Assembly (NCBI GenBank): GCA_963969395.1
Contig: OZ017803.1
Coordinates: forward strand, 16,120,001 to 16,184,000
Source of the DNA: Pseudoscleropodium purum
Taxonomy: Eukaryota; Streptophyta; Bryopsida; Hypnales; Brachytheciaceae
DNA: 64,000 nucleotides
Direction: 5' to 3'
The notes below the pieces were generated by a model, which searched no databases, was not told the origin of the DNA, and saw only the letters and a program-made list of their open reading frames with translations. The position numbers and the translations under genes are program-made. This document shows positions 35,497-48,700 of this stretch, piece by piece (position 1 is the stretch's first letter; each line of letters starts with the position of its first letter).

Positions 35497-35765
35497 CATG
35501 GTTGACGTGTCATAACGGGCAAGTTAGGGTCATTGGACGGGACGGACGGCTTTAATTTTGTAACTTGTGCAATTTTGCGGAATGACACGTCACCTCATCC
35601 GCGCCCTGACGATCTCGTCCGTGCCCAGCATGTTCCTTAATCCACATGGCATCCACGTGGCCTATTTTTCCGTTATCAGAAAGTCAACTATGTGTTGACT
35701 ATATCGGACGGGCAGGACCTCTAACGGACGGGTGAACCGGACGTCCGTCCACTATGACAACCATG
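35497..35765. mobile_element. hAT-like MITE, copy 1 (GGACGG-rich)
   Basis: A 269-bp, GC-rich island in AT-rich DNA, bounded by CATGGTTGAC... and ...GACAACCATG inverted ends. It is flanked by 8-bp duplications CTTTGTCC (35489-35496) and CTTCGTCC (35766-35773), one mismatch. The interior is rich in GGACGG and contains short inverted pairs but no ORF. An 8-bp target duplication and CA-starting ends fit the hAT superfamily. Confidence 0.7.
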
Positions 35766-36690
35766 CTTCGTCCTTCAAATTCCTAAAACCAATAAATTTC
35801 CTCTACCTCTAGCTATGGTAGTAGAATTGCTTTGTGCGCTTTATGTAGTAAATAAAACCTAACATCTACGTCACACATTTTGTAAGCAATCACTACATCT
35901 TTCCTATCAGGTATAGAATGGACTATAAATTTATGGAGTAACATACTTGAAGGCAAGTATCTTCTCCAAAGTGTTGTCTAGGTTTCAAACCTCATGAAAA
36001 ACAAATCCAATTAGGCTGTGTCATTATTTGGTAATGCTAGCAACTGCTTAAAGTATTCTTCACAAAAAAAACCTTTGTAAACACCAAGAAATTTGTGCAT
36101 GAGTATAGAAATAATTCTACCTTTGGGTGATTGCAAGAAGCACTTGTCCCATTTTTTTGTCCTCTTGGCCTTAGATAGATGGATTTGTATTCATAACTTT
36201 TGAGTTGTATATTAGTTTTATATGAAATTTGAAATGAAGGTACATGTAGTAGTTGTAGACATTGAATAAAATTTTTTAATTTATAAAAAATTATTTTACT
36301 ATTTTTAAATAGCCCTTTATTAGTTTATTTGGATGTCTACATTGGCCATTTGGTGGGGCTAGTACTATTTTGACCAAGAAATGTGAATTTTAAGCTCAAA
36401 ATTGGTATATATAGACTTCTATTAAATTTACACAAGCCCACAAAGAGATTTTTTTATCAAAAATAAATTGTCTACCTCCCACATGTGTTCAAAGTGTGCT
36501 ACCTTTGTGCAAGTGCTAAGAACACTATTTTTTTTCAAAAGATGAAAATGGTAGAGAAGACAAACCTTCAAATGAGAAAATGTTTTTATTTTTTTGAATT
36601 TTTTTGAATTCTTTTACTATTTGCTGAAATCAAACATAAAAGTGTCTATTTTCTTGGTATTTTCTATTGTGTTGTTTTTGTGCATAACTT
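35766..36690. other. AT-rich spacer
   Basis: Nothing recognised; it ends in a simple-sequence tract. Confidence 0.5.
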
Positions 36691-36774
36691 ATATATATAT
36701 ATATATATATATTTATTTATTTATTTTATTTTATTTTATTTTATTTTATTTTTTATTTTTATTTTTATTTTTTT
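36691..36774. repeat. AT dinucleotide and TTTTA pentanucleotide microsatellite
   Basis: About eleven AT units are followed by TTTAT and TTTTA units. Confidence 0.9.
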
Positions 36775-36959
36775 AGGTTTGAACTTTTAGAGACATATTA
36801 TTTTCAATGATTTAAAATTATCCATATTTTATTTTATTTTTAAGAATTATCATAGGAAATTTGCCACTACTTGAAGATGGTCATGCTGCACGTTGTTGAT
36901 CACCTCTTTACAACATGCACACCCCACTAGCTTTGAAGTCATAGCAAAGACATGTAAGG

Positions 36960-38330
36960 TAATACTAAACCTTATTTTCCATTTGTTTTTCTCTTGCGTT
37001 TGTTGATTTGATGTTGTGATGAACCTCGTGGTATAGAAGTTGCAACACTACTTGAAGATGGTCCTCTGTAACCAAGTATTGTCCATTGCAGCAACCCCTT
37101 TAGTTGTAGGTATGTTTTCAAGAACCTTGTATAGTGATTGATCTTTCTCCCTCTCATGTTTGACTCCAAATCACAACACTTCTCCTCTATGAATGTTGCA
37201 TTTTTAGTGAGAAGGATGGATGATATAGAATGTCATGCCTTTTCCATTTGTTGTGGCAGGTACTACAAGTAATGGTCTTGTAGCTTGTACAGTGGAAGGG
37301 ATGATCATGTAAGTGCTTCGAAATGTTGATGGACTGCCATGTTGCTGGACAGGGAAGCTCCTTCAAAGTGACCAAACCTCTTGCAATGGTGGTAAATGTG
37401 ACATGTCTCCCCTACTTTTTTTTGCTTACCTCCTCAATATCACCAACCGTTGGTTTGCCTTATAGATTGGTGACATGACAATGCCAAATAGAGCATTGTT
37501 TCCTACCATAGATACATTAATTCTTATAGCCACATGTAGTCTATCACCCATTGCTTTGACATTTTTTAAACCCCATAGTTCCTTGTGATTCCTTTTTGAT
37601 TTTGCTTTTTCAACTCTTGTCACCTTTGTTTCTACTTTTTTTTATTCTCTTTCGCTCTCTACTTCTTGTTGGTTTCAATTTCTAACTTCTTCTTGTCTCT
37701 CTCTTTTGTTGTAGCACCTCTCTTGGTGGCTATTTTTTTTAGCTCTTCCAGATGCCCTTCTTTAGTGAAGAAAATTGACTTGTTGTAGTCAATTTGTAGT
37801 TGAACAAAGGACTTCCACAAAGACAATACTTGTATTTGTGGCACTTGCAATAAATCAATAAAAGAGTGATCCTCTACTTCTCTATCAACTTTTGTTTTTT
37901 CTCTTCTTTCATCATTGCAAACTCTTTTTGCTTGGTGTTGTTCTAGTTCATCTTGATCACCATCAATGTCGACATAGTACTACTAGTAGGTAGGAAGATT
38001 TGAAGGTATTTCTTCAAAAATCTCTTGCAGTTATCAATCATGTAGTTGAAACTTGTCTTGAATTGCTTTTGAATGTTCATGGTTGTTGCTTGTGGATACT
38101 CCTCTTCCATTTGTTTTATAAACTTCACTAATCAATAGGGCCCATTTTGAATTGCATGGCAATTGCATTCATGGGAAATATGCTTGTAGCTTTGAAACCT
38201 TTAGTGATGTTCTAAATTGATAATGCCCTTTTGAAGGCATATGACTAGGATTGTCTTCCCTCACAAATGGACAACATGACAAACACAATGTCCAGGACAT
38301 CCAATAGACCCTCCCATCCATTTAGTAAAG
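36960..38330 (-). pseudogene. Decayed protein-coding relic, family unknown
   Basis: Several consecutive minus-strand open segments, with Lys/Glu-rich runs such as EEYPQATTMNIQKQFKTSF and HLEELKKIATKRG, lie end to end and are separated by stops. Together they look like one decayed gene, possibly transposon-derived. I cannot name a domain. Confidence 0.3.
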
Positions 38331-38573
38331 TCAATTTTATCCTTTGACTTTTTCAAAATTTACCCTTATTTACTTTAGCCTATTTTGCAACCATGTGGTA
38401 TCCACATGGCATATTTTAAAGGCGCATGTAGGTCTAACGTGGAAGGGTGACCGCAAGTGTTGAACGATTGCAGGTGGGTGACTACGGATAAGGCAACCTC
38501 TTATACTGTGATTCAAAACTACTACTTTTGCTACATTCATCCAAAAAAAAAAATAATAATTTAAAAAAAATCT

Positions 38574-39395
38574 AATCATAGGATATTGTACTTCACTTGT
38601 CTAAAATCATGTATATAAAAATTTCTTGAAGTTTGACTGCACGGATTAGAAGATATTAGCATTCAAAGTTTAAATTATAGTTTTTGGAATGTTGGCCTAC
38701 ACTTTTAGATGACTTTGACTATCATTTGTGGAAAAAATTTGAAATATAGAATTTGAATTTTAAAAAATTATGTTGGAAAATTGAATTGAAAGCCTAGAAA
38801 AAAATTTCAAAAACACACACTTTATTTTCATTCTTCAAACCCTTTTTTAAGTAGAAGTAGGTCCAAGATTGAACAAAAAATGAAATTATTAATAGCTCTA
38901 AGATGGAATTAAATCACGAAAATTCCAACAATGAAATTGTTTTAGCAAGCAAACTTAACCCAATCAAATAATTTTTTTGAATTTTTTTGAAAATTGCATT
39001 AAAAAATGAATCCAATGAATTATTTTTACATAAAAAATGCTTAATTGCCTCTAAAAGAAGATTGTCTATAACTTTCTCATCACTAGTCATAATCGAATGA
39101 ATCAAAGTTTTACATCTAAACAAAAAAATTATATTTCGAAAACGAAATTTGAAAATTTAATTTTGACTTTTTGTGATTTTTTGGGGTGCTACCTGCTAAC
39201 CTCTATTTTGTCTTATGGTGGCATAACTTTTGCTTGAGACATCAATTGAAACAAAAAGTTATATTCTTAAAAAGATGATGTATTTTCCTATCTTCCAAGA
39301 AAAGTTTCAAAAAAATACAATGAAAATTGAGACTTTAAGTACGTATCCAAATTTTCTAAGTCTCTGAAAGGGACTCTTGGTCTTTTAGGGGTTGA
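38574..39395 (-). mobile_element. TTAACCCC-family element, copy D (inverted)
   Basis: Read on the minus strand it begins TCAACCCCTAAAAGACC (39395 downwards) and follows copy B: the AAACTTTGATTCATTCGATT section, then the AATATCTT section near 38655. The other terminus is not recognisable. Confidence 0.55.
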
Positions 39396-40527
39396 TTCAA
39401 CTTCAATTTTGTAAACTTTGTTATGCAATAGTTTAGAAACAAACAAACTAAAGTATATTGTTTTACATAAATTACAAAATATTTGCTCAAGATAATTCAA
39501 ACCCAAGATTCAATACATGAAACTTTCTATATTGCATTTAGAATATTTGATATTATTTTTAAAATGGCACATCATATAAAAAGTGATTAATATGAATACA
39601 TCACTCTTTAAAATTTAGAGGCATGCAATGTGTCTTGTTTTCATTTGTGCAAATATATGACAATCTAAAGAACCAAAAAGTATTAATAAATAATTTTTCA
39701 AGTGGAAAAGAAAAGGGTGAAGGTGTTTGGAATCTCCTTTCAATTGCCAAAAATTGCAAAAATAAAAAGGGGATGTTCACACTTAAGCTTCTACCCTTTG
39801 GTTTTTATTTATAAAATGTATAGGAGAAATTGATCATGGTTAGGAATGGACTTGAAGAATTGCAAAATTTGAATGGGAAAGTTCTTACATATATTTTCAA
39901 CCTTTATTTATTTATTTTTGTATTCAATATAACAAATATTTCATGAATATTATGTGTCATTGAGATTTGCAATAAGCTATAGGAGATATTTCTACAAAAA
40001 TTGTTATCCTCTATAATTATGGAAGACAAGTCATTATGTAGTATTGATGTCTTGTATATGAAACATACAACATAAACCTTAGTTCATGGTAATATTGGAT
40101 TGTGCCTTTAGATGAGGCTAATCTATTTTGCTTGAGCCACTTGAAGTTTTTTTACTAGTTGGATTTGAGTTCAATCAACATACACATTAAAATCAAAATA
40201 ATGTTATTTTTTCCTAAGGAAATTCCAAAAAAATGCTATAAATGTTGTAAAAACACTTTTAAAAATTACACAAATATCATTCCATGTGCATCCATTAAAA
40301 ACTCTATAACATAAGTTGTAAAAATGAGATGTCATTCCAAATGGAATAAAATTACATGTTTAAAAAAAATTATAAGGCATAGTGCCATCCTAAAAAATAA
40401 AAATAAAAGTTGAAGCACTTTCGTCATCTAATGAAAATTAATACCTCAATTCATAAGTGCCAAATTTGATGTTGTCCTATACAACAAGTTGCTTCTACAA
40501 TTAAAAACATAGATTTGAGAGAAGGAG
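39396..40527. other. AT-rich spacer
   Basis: No supported gene or clear repeat. Confidence 0.5.
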
Positions 40528-41560
40528 AGGGCAATGACTCCTTTCATTATATAAAGTTGTCAATAACAAGGTTGCCTACGATCCAAAGAAACCCAAGACC
40601 CAAAGTTCCTACAAAATCCAAAACATAGCTATTGAAGAAAGACAAAACTATAGCTTTTTTAAGATTCCAAGTCACTTTTTATAGAATTAAGGTTGTCCCC
40701 TAAGGACACAAGAATGCACTAGACCTATAGTCGCCCATCACAAATTGCCCAAACCAAAGTCCCCCCCAAAACCCCAAAACCTAGTTTTTGAAAACAAAAA
40801 ACAATGGTTCCTTCTAAAGATCCAAGGTTGCCCACTAGGGATCCAAAGTCTCTCTTTAGGGACCCACAATCGCCCTCTAAGGACCCAAAGTCACCCTAAA
40901 CCCAAAGTCACCTACTCAAAGTCGCTCAAGATCCAAATCCCCTTCAAACCCCAAAACATATTTTTGGAAAAAAATGAAGGCAATGGTGGCTTTTGGGGAC
41001 CTGAGGTCACCCCTTAGGACCTACGGTTGCCTTCTATGGACCCAAGGTTATTCTAGATCCAAAGTCGCCCAAGACCCAAATCCCCCCAAAACTTGAAAAC
41101 ATAATTTTGGAAGAAAATGAAGGCAACGATGGTTTTTTGGGACCTAAAGTCACCTCTTAGGACCCAAGGTTTCCCTTGATCCAAAGACGCCCACCCCAAG
41201 TTGCCTAAGATCCAAATCCCCCCAAAACCTCAAAACATAGTTTTAGAAGAAAATAAAGGCAATGTTGGCTTTTGGGAACCCAAGGTCATGTATAAGGACT
41301 AGCAGTCACCCCTTAGGACCTAAGGGTCGCCTACCCAAAGTCACCCAAGAGTCATATCCCCTCCAAAACCCCAAACATAGTTTTGAGGGAAAATGAAGGC
41401 AACGATAGCTTTGGGGGACCCAAGGTTGCCCCTAAGGGCCCAAGGAGGCTCTAGACTCGAAGTCACCCAAGATCCAAATCCCCTCAAAACCTCAAAATAT
41501 AGTTTTGGAAAAAAATGAAGGCAACGGTGGCTTTAGGGTTTGCAAGGTCACTCTAGAAAA
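40528..41560. repeat. Minisatellite-like array, period about 120-145 bp
   Basis: About seven or eight imperfect units. Each carries CCCCAAAACCTCAAAACATA, GTTTTGGAAGAAAATGAAGG, a GGCTTT(T)GGGGACC block and CCCAAGGT/AAGTCGCCC motifs. Clear anchors (AATGAAGGCAA) lie near 40975, 41116, 41250, 41394 and 41514. Units before 40800 are more diverged. Short open frames follow the repeat rather than a gene. Confidence 0.75.
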
Positions 41561-42387
41561 GAAGTTGCCTTTGACAAGGTTTCTACTCAACAAAGCAGCT
41601 AACCAACCACTAACTCATCGAAATCTCCTTGTTTTATTACAAATTCAATGCATTAATGTTGATAAGCAATGTGACAATCCTTTATTGGTAAACATGTAAG
41701 TGTTATGAAATACATAGAAAGGAGGTTAGGGCTTGTTTATAGAACTTTTATGATTGAATCCTATAGGTGGTTTTGTAATTTAAAGGCAAATTACTTAAAA
41801 AATTCATAGAGATTTGAATTTCCATTGGCAAATTATAGCAACAATTGAATTTGATTTTAAACTAAGTACACCTTAGAAAAATATGTGACCTTGATGAAGT
41901 AGGTTCCATGTAAGACATTCAAAATAGTAAGGAAGGTGGTAATAGGCTTGTCTATCTTATCGTGAATGACATGTTCGTTAATTTGCAAGACATATAAATA
42001 TAGTTGTCATGATAGGTGAGCTAACTTAATTTACTTGCATGGATTTCAAATTAATATCTACATAGCTATTCTCATTTGCTTAATATTAAAGCTCTACTAA
42101 AAATTGGATTACTTTAAATTTACTGCAAGAAGACTCCTAATCACACCATAATTTTTCTATTTAATGAATTTCTTCTTACTAATATTTTCAATGATAAGAC
42201 CCTAGCTCCAATCAAAAAGTAAAATTTTGCGGAGAAGGGAATATATTATAATATGGTTGTTAGTTTTTATTTGATTGTGATTACTAGAAAATAGAAAAAA
42301 ATAAAATAGAGAAGTTCTTAACAAAATGTCCATTCATTATTTTGTACTTCAGAATCTACTTGATGAATACTACATCAATAAAATGAC
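41561..42387. other. AT-rich spacer upstream of the retrotransposon
   Basis: No supported gene. The last part (from about 42300) resembles the start of the duplicated flank described next. Confidence 0.5.
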
Positions 42388-42607
42388 TCTTTGGTATTTG
42401 CATCAATCAAATTAAAGGGAAAGTTCTAAATTAAATCTCTTTCCTCTCATTTTTAAGTTTTAGATGAAGATAATAAATAAGGAATGAATATGAGGATGTT
42501 TGGACAATAGAAAAAATCAAATGGGGAAGTTCTTACTTAAATCTATATCCAATATTTCATACTTTAAAATTCATTTGATGAATAATACACTGATAAAATG
42601 ACTCTTT
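42388..42607 (+). repeat. Unit 1 of a ~215-bp tandem duplication split by the retrotransposon
   Basis: The sequence from ACTCTTTGGTATTTGCATCA to the LTR boundary is repeated after the element (49446-49660) with high similarity: TTAAAGGGAAA, TCTAAATTAAA, GAGGATGTTTGGAC and TCAAATGGGGAAGTTC all occur in the same order. The target site TCTTT at 42603-42607 is the left 5-bp duplication. Confidence 0.75.
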
Positions 42608-42924
42608 TGTTATGACCTAGGTCGCAACAGTTGGACTTAAGGACTGGAGGACCAGGGTATCAAAGGGAGTATATTAGTCACATGGCATAGCGGTTAGGGA
42701 AGTTAGTCATCTCTCTCAATTTCAAGTAAATACCGAAACTAGGAATTATCATGTACGCATTCTCTTGTAATCAAATGGAGCTCAGAAGATTATGCTTTTT
42801 TGTGCAATCCCTTTATTATGATCTGTGATGAGTGTGTCATATTTCTATGTGATTATTTGATGTATGATTGGTCTTTAGGACGGATGGAGTGTTGACAGGC
42901 CAGGTCCTGCCGTCGATTGTAACA
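42608..42924 (+). repeat. 5' LTR of the chromovirus
   Basis: 317 bp, TGTTATGACCTAGG ... GATTGTAACA, preceded by TCTTT. It aligns base for base with the 3' LTR once the nested MITE and its target duplication are removed. Confidence 0.93.
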
Positions 42925-43189
42925 TTAGAATGCATCAATGATATTGTCCACACTCCTAGAGAGAGTCAGAATGGATCACTACTGAAAAATTTCCAAGATG
43001 CGGTTGGACTGGGTGCGATCAGTAATTGTTTCTTCCAATTTCCTGAATTGTTTATTGTAGGATTACTCAAAAGACAACTCATTGGCCGCATCCCCATGTG
43101 ACCTACACAGTGTGGAAGCATTGGCGGTAGGTGTTGATGCTGTACTTGCGAATCATTCCACACGAGTTGCCCCACACCCTACAGTGATC

Positions 43190-43350
43190 ATGCAATTCAG
43201 TAATTCTTTATTCAATTATTCAATTCTACAATCACTGCAATTCTACAATTTTGTAATCACTGCAATTTTGCAATCACTGCAATTCTTTATTCAATTCAGC
43301 TGCAATCACTGCAAGCCTTGGAAGTTATCATGGTGAAACTCCAATTCTTT
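43190..43350. repeat. CAATCACTGCAATT tandem repeats in the element leader
   Basis: Repeats of AATCACTGCAATTYT and related AATTCTTTATTCAATT units occur between the 5' LTR and a TATATAAAG box at about 43391. Confidence 0.6.
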
Positions 43351-43482
43351 ATTCAATTGATGCTACGACCATGAATGATCGCGGTGGCCTATATATAAAG
43401 GAATTGAAATCTAGGAAACTGAGCATGATGAAGAAGAGAAGGAACAAGGATTTACAGAAATTTGCAAGTCCAGCCCTGGACC

Positions 43483-43854
43483 ATGCGACGGTGCTTTTTT
43501 GAGTCAAGGATGCTAGGCCGCAGACTCAGTACCTATCATATGCAATTGGAATTTCGCACAGCTCTCATGCGTGTAACAATATGCGAGGCGAGGGGATTAT
43601 TATCCAAAAATTGGTGTGACAACTCTGACACTTGTCTGGCTCAATCGATGATTAGGAACACAGATTGTATGGAGATATTAAACATGTTTAAAGAACAGTT
43701 GGAACGCATTACAGGCGATCGAGCCGTTGATTTTAGTGTTTGTGGAAAATTCAGCAAAGGCTACAAATTAGAGTACTCTCCGCTTGATCATTTTATCGAC
43801 ACCATGCTTATACTCGTGGCGGAAAAGATCTCACACCATTCATCACGGTTGTGA
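43483..43854 (+). CDS. Unidentified ORF in the retrotransposon leader
   Basis: A 123-residue open frame begins MRRCFFESRMLGRR and ends YSPLDHFIDTMLILVAEKI. It does not resemble gag: there is no zinc knuckle and no capsid motifs. It lies about 80 bases after a TATATAAAG box, downstream of the tandem repeats. In an element where the other frames carry several stops, an intact 123-codon frame is notable, but it may be chance. It could be a captured host fragment. Confidence 0.3.
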   Translation: MRRCFFESRMLGRRLSTYHMQLEFRTALMRVTICEARGLLSKNWCDNSDTCLAQSMIRNTDCMEILNMFKEQLERITGDRAVDFSVCGKFSKGYKLEYSPLDHFIDTMLILVAEKISHHSSRL

Positions 43855-44027
43855 TTAAGGTTTTTATATATTACAAGTACAACAAGCGGAGCATAGAAGG
43901 GCTGAAGTCGCACCTGACAGTGCGAGATGCACATTGATTTGTTGGCCACTGGGGTTACCATGCGATGGGTGATTTTCTCCTGATAATTTCTGAATTTTAA
44001 AATTTAAAATTGTATTGATCTCTGATT

Positions 44028-45142
44028 ATGGATCGTGAAGGTTCACAGATGGACCAGGGCACTCGGGTGGTACCTGAGGAAGTGGGGTTGGAATTGGTCA
44101 AATTTATTCAAAGGTAGATTCAAACGGGGTTTCAATCAGCAATTCCACATTTAGTTCAACAAATTTCCGAACGAGCCACAGCATTACCAACACAAGTTCC
44201 GCCTTCTACCGCTGCACCACCAACTCATCAAGATCGTCATCTAGTGGAAAAATATGAGCTTGGGGCTAGCGAAAAGGAGTCAAAAGTTACTGAACCAGAG
44301 AAATTTACGGGAAAGAGGGGTGGGGAGGTTTACTGATGGTTTATACAGCTTCGCCTCGTCTTCAGAGGTAAGCCACAAACCTACCAGAGTGATGAGGATA
44401 AAATTGCATATGCACTCTCTTATATGAGTGGAGCCGCACAAAATTGGGCGATGCCATTCTTGCAAGCGTTGCATGAAAGACGGAGCCATGAATTATTATT
44501 AAATTATGATGCTTTTCGGGTGGCTATAATTGGGTGTATGGCGATATCGACCGAAAGGGAAATGTGGAAGATCGTCTCGGAAAAATCAAGCAAATTGGGT
44601 TAGGTGCGTCATACATCTCTAGTTTCAATGAACATGCTGCTCAAGTCGACTGGAATGAATCTAGCTTGGTGGCCCGATTCCGTAGCGGCCTCAAAGATGA
44701 AATACTTGATTCGGTGGCCACGGCAGAGGTACAACCACATGGTCTCCAAGACTGGATGGCCATGGCATTAAGAATCGATGAAAGATTATGGGCACGTAGG
44801 CAGACTCGAAGGTCGTCAACTTCATATTCGAATTCATCCCCAATTACCCAAATGAACTCCAAGCTACAACGTTGGCACTCCAGAGACCATGGTGGCCGGT
44901 TTCAATCCATGCCAGAGTCATCAGGGCCAATGCTGATGGAGTTGGGTGCAGCCAGAGTAATGACTGCCCTTGCAAAGACTCCAACGGAGCGATTGGATTA
45001 TCAAAGGCAAAGAAGGTGTTGGGGTTGTGGTTTGATAGGCCATGTATGGGCGCGGTGCCCAACAAATCCAACCAAGCCCTTGTCTTTATTAGCATTGGAA
45101 TTCGAATCTAGTGAGTCAGGAAAAGGCACAGCCCAGGACTAA
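44028..45142 (+). pseudogene. Decayed gag with CCHC zinc knuckle
   Basis: The frame from ATG 44028 is broken by TAG at 44115 and TGA at 44334, then shifts frame near 44530 and runs open to 45142. Capsid-like segments (KIAYALSYMSGAAQNW; VYGDIDRKGN; FNEHAAQVDW) precede the nucleocapsid zinc knuckle CWGCGLIGHVWARC (C-x2-C-x4-H-x4-C). The product would package element RNA in an active relative. Confidence 0.85.
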
Positions 45143-45186
45143 GTAGATGGCCTTGGTACCCGGGCTGTGTAGGAGACCAGACGGTT

Positions 45187-45723
45187 TTGACAGCACAAGG
45201 CACAAGCTTTGGAAAAGAGTTAGAATCCTTGTATTTAAGAGCTATCGTGGATCCTAGAACGCACCTCACAATGGTTGGTAGGATCAATGCATTATTAGCC
45301 GAACCATTGGTGGATTCTAGGGCTACTGGGGTATTCATGCATCCTGATTTTGCTCACAAGTGTAAGGCAATAATTTGGTTGAAGAAAGTTCTTCGGGAAG
45401 TGAGGGTCATTGATGGACGAATAATTAATTTAGGTCTCATCACCCATGAAGCTACTTTCTAGTTACATTTGCCAGGCCATACCGAAACATTGACAGCGGA
45501 TCTCACCAACACCGGCAAATACCCATGCATTTTGGGAACCCCCTGGTTAATCTGTCATGACCCAACGATTCGTTGGTCGGAAAAGAGGGTAATTTTTTAT
45601 TCAACGTATTGTCAAACCAATTGCATGCAACAACCAGCAATTGGAGCCATTGCGAAAGACAGGAGACAGTCCTCTAGAGAAGAAGACAGTTGCGAGGGAG
45701 CAGCTGCGAAGAAGCAACTGTGA
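45187..45723 (+). pseudogene. Decayed aspartic protease region
   Basis: LVDSRATGVF occupies the position of the D-S/T-G-A active site of retroviral-type proteases, with the Gly replaced by Arg. In-frame stops occur at 45460 (TAG) and 45721 (TGA). A frame change follows before reverse transcriptase. Confidence 0.75.
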
Positions 45724-45784
45724 GGAGGCAACTGTAAGGATGCAGTGCCGTTGGAAGAGGCGATAGAACCAGTCAAGGCATGCT

Positions 45785-48700
45785 ATGGTATCGGCAGCAA
45801 CTTTTAGGCTCTCGTCCAAAGATGCTGAGGTATATACGTTATACATTTCGGAGTTTGATGATATTGAGAACACCGATGGATTGGACTCCATTCCAAGTGA
45901 ATACAAAGACTTGTATGAAGTATTCAGTGAGAAGTCTTCCAACGAATTACCTGAACATGGACCGTCTGACATGAAAATAGAGTTCAAGGAAGGTCAAGAG
46001 TCCCAAAACACGGGTTTATGACCTATGTCCCCAGTGGAGTTGGAGGAACTTTGGGGGTACTTGGAGGAAAATCTGGGAAAAGGATGGATTCGTAGGTCCA
46101 AATCCCCAGTCTCAGCCCCTATTGTGTTTGCTCAGAAAAAGGACGGATCAATCCGTGTATGCATTGATTATAGAAATCTAAATAAAATTACAATTTGGAA
46201 CTGTTATCCACTACCATTTATTTCAGAATTAACAAATCGCTTAATGGGAGCCAATATATTCACTAAGCTTGATATACAACAGGCGTATCATAGAATAAGA
46301 ATGGCTCCAGGTCATGAGTATAAAACAACTTTCAAGAGCTAGTATGGATTATTTGAATATTTGGTGATGCCATTTGGCCTCACCAATGCCCCTGCACAAT
46401 TTCAGGCTCATATGCAAAACATCTTTGCTAATTTATTGGACATCTCAGTTGTTATTTATCTCGATGACATATTAATTTTTTCAAAGACTATAGAAGAACA
46501 TAGACAAGTGGTGAGAGATGTTCTACAAAGATTACAAAAGCATGGCCTTTATGTTAAACTTTCAAAGTGTGAATTTCATTGCTCCTTAGTGGAATTTTTG
46601 GGTATGATAGTTTCTTCACGAGGCTTGGAAATGTGTAAGGACAAAATACAGACTATAAAAGATTGGCCAATACCGAAAAACATAAAAGAAGTGCAATCAT
46701 TTTTAGGTTTCGCCAATTTTTATTGCCGATTTGTGCAAGACTACTCTCACATAGCAATCCCCCTTACAACTTTGACACGTAAGAATCAAGTATTTTTGTG
46801 GACCAATCAAGCTCAAGAGGCATTCAAGGAACTTCGAACCCGGTTTTGTAAGGCACCAGTATTATTACACCCAAACTTTTAATGACCTTTCTTTATTGAG
46901 ACTGATGCATCAGACACCGCAACGGGTGGAATTCTTTCTCAACAAGGGGAGGATGGCCACCTCCATCCTTGTACTTATCGTAGTTCAAAAATGTCATCTA
47001 CGGAACAAAATTACGATATTTATGATAAGGAATTATTAAGTATCGTCCATGCTTTTTAGGATTAGCGTGTTTACTTGGAAGGATCATTGCATAAAATACA
47101 AGTTATTTCGGATCACAAGAATCTAGAATATTTCCTAACTACAAAACAACTTAATCATCGACAAGCTCGATGGTCTGAGTTTTTATCATCATTCCATTTT
47201 GTTATTCAACACCGCCCTGGATCAATGAATGGCAGAGCTGACGCTCTTTCAAGGAGGGTTGATGTTATAGAAGAGGAGTCTCAACAACCAAGGCCTCTCT
47301 TAAAGCTCGCAGCTCTAGAAAGCTGTGAACCAACTTGGACAGATGAAAAAAATTTGGAGGCAATTTGGGCCGGGACTAAAGAAGATATAGTGATGAAACC
47401 TATAGTTGCATTTTTTTAAAATGGATTGGCTCAAGCACCATTAGATGTTCGTCAGCGACTCCATCTATATAGTTTCAAGGACGGAATATTATGGTTTCAA
47501 AACACAATTTTCGTACCAAATATTGAAGAACTTCATCAACAAATCCTAAGGTTTAGACATGACTCTCCTATTGCGGGCTCTCAAGGCCGTGCAAAAACCT
47601 TGGATTTAGTATCGAGAAGTTTCTATAGGCCAACACTACGCAAGTATGTTAATAGATATGTGGATGGTTGTGATATATGCCAACGCTCTAAACCATCACA
47701 TCATGCACCCTATGGTTTATTACAACCAATTCCAGCTGCTGAAGCTCCTTGGAAGCGAATTATTGTCGATTTTATAGTCAAACTACCAGTTAGCAATGGT
47801 TACGATGCAATTATGGTGGTGGTGGATAAAAACACGAAACTTGCTCATTTTATTTCCACCAATGAGAAAATTGATTCTAGTGGGGCGGCCACATTGTATC
47901 TACACAACGTTTGGAAACACCACGGATTACCAAACAAAGTTATTTCGGACCGAGGTATAGTTTTTGTTTCTAAATTCACAAGAAGATTATATGAACTATT
48001 GCGTATTCAACCCTCCCCAAGTATAGCATTTCACCCGCAATCTGACGGCCAAACGGAGTGGATTAACCAGATTTTAGAACAATACTTACGCATGTTCACT
48101 ACAAGGCAACAAGATGATTGGTCTGACTTATTACCGTTAGTAGAATTCGCTTATAATAATACAATTCATTCGGCCACATGATTATCACCTTTCTATGCTA
48201 CCTACGGCTACCATCCTTCAATATCATTCACGTCTCCATCAACATCAACGGTCCCAGCTGCTGAAAATCGAATTCGCTACTTACAACTGTTACAAGCAAT
48301 TCATGAAGAAGTGAAGATTATGTTACAAATTGCAGGGGATCAAGCAAAAAGAAAATATGACCAAGCTTGTCATTTGCAAAAAACTTTCAAAGTGGGAGAC
48401 AAGGTACTCCTTCGCCATGATAATATTGCCATCCAAGTCCCATCCCAAAAATTAATAGCTAAGTTTCTAGGGCCGTTTCCAATTATAGCAAAATATTCAG
48501 ATATAGTTTATCGTTTGAAATTACCTAAGAATCTTCGTATCCATGACGTATTCCATATATCGTTGCTCGAGGAATACCATCAAGACACAATTCCTAGACG
48601 CCATCAGAGACAACCTCCACCTATTATGACTTCTAAAGGAGACATTGAATACGAAGTACAGGAGGTTCTTGACTCTAGATTGTTTGGACGATGGAAAAAG

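Noticed and set aside
40745..41017. A 90-codon Pro/Lys-rich frame
   Set aside because: It follows the minisatellite units and ends where the unit changes; no protein family features.
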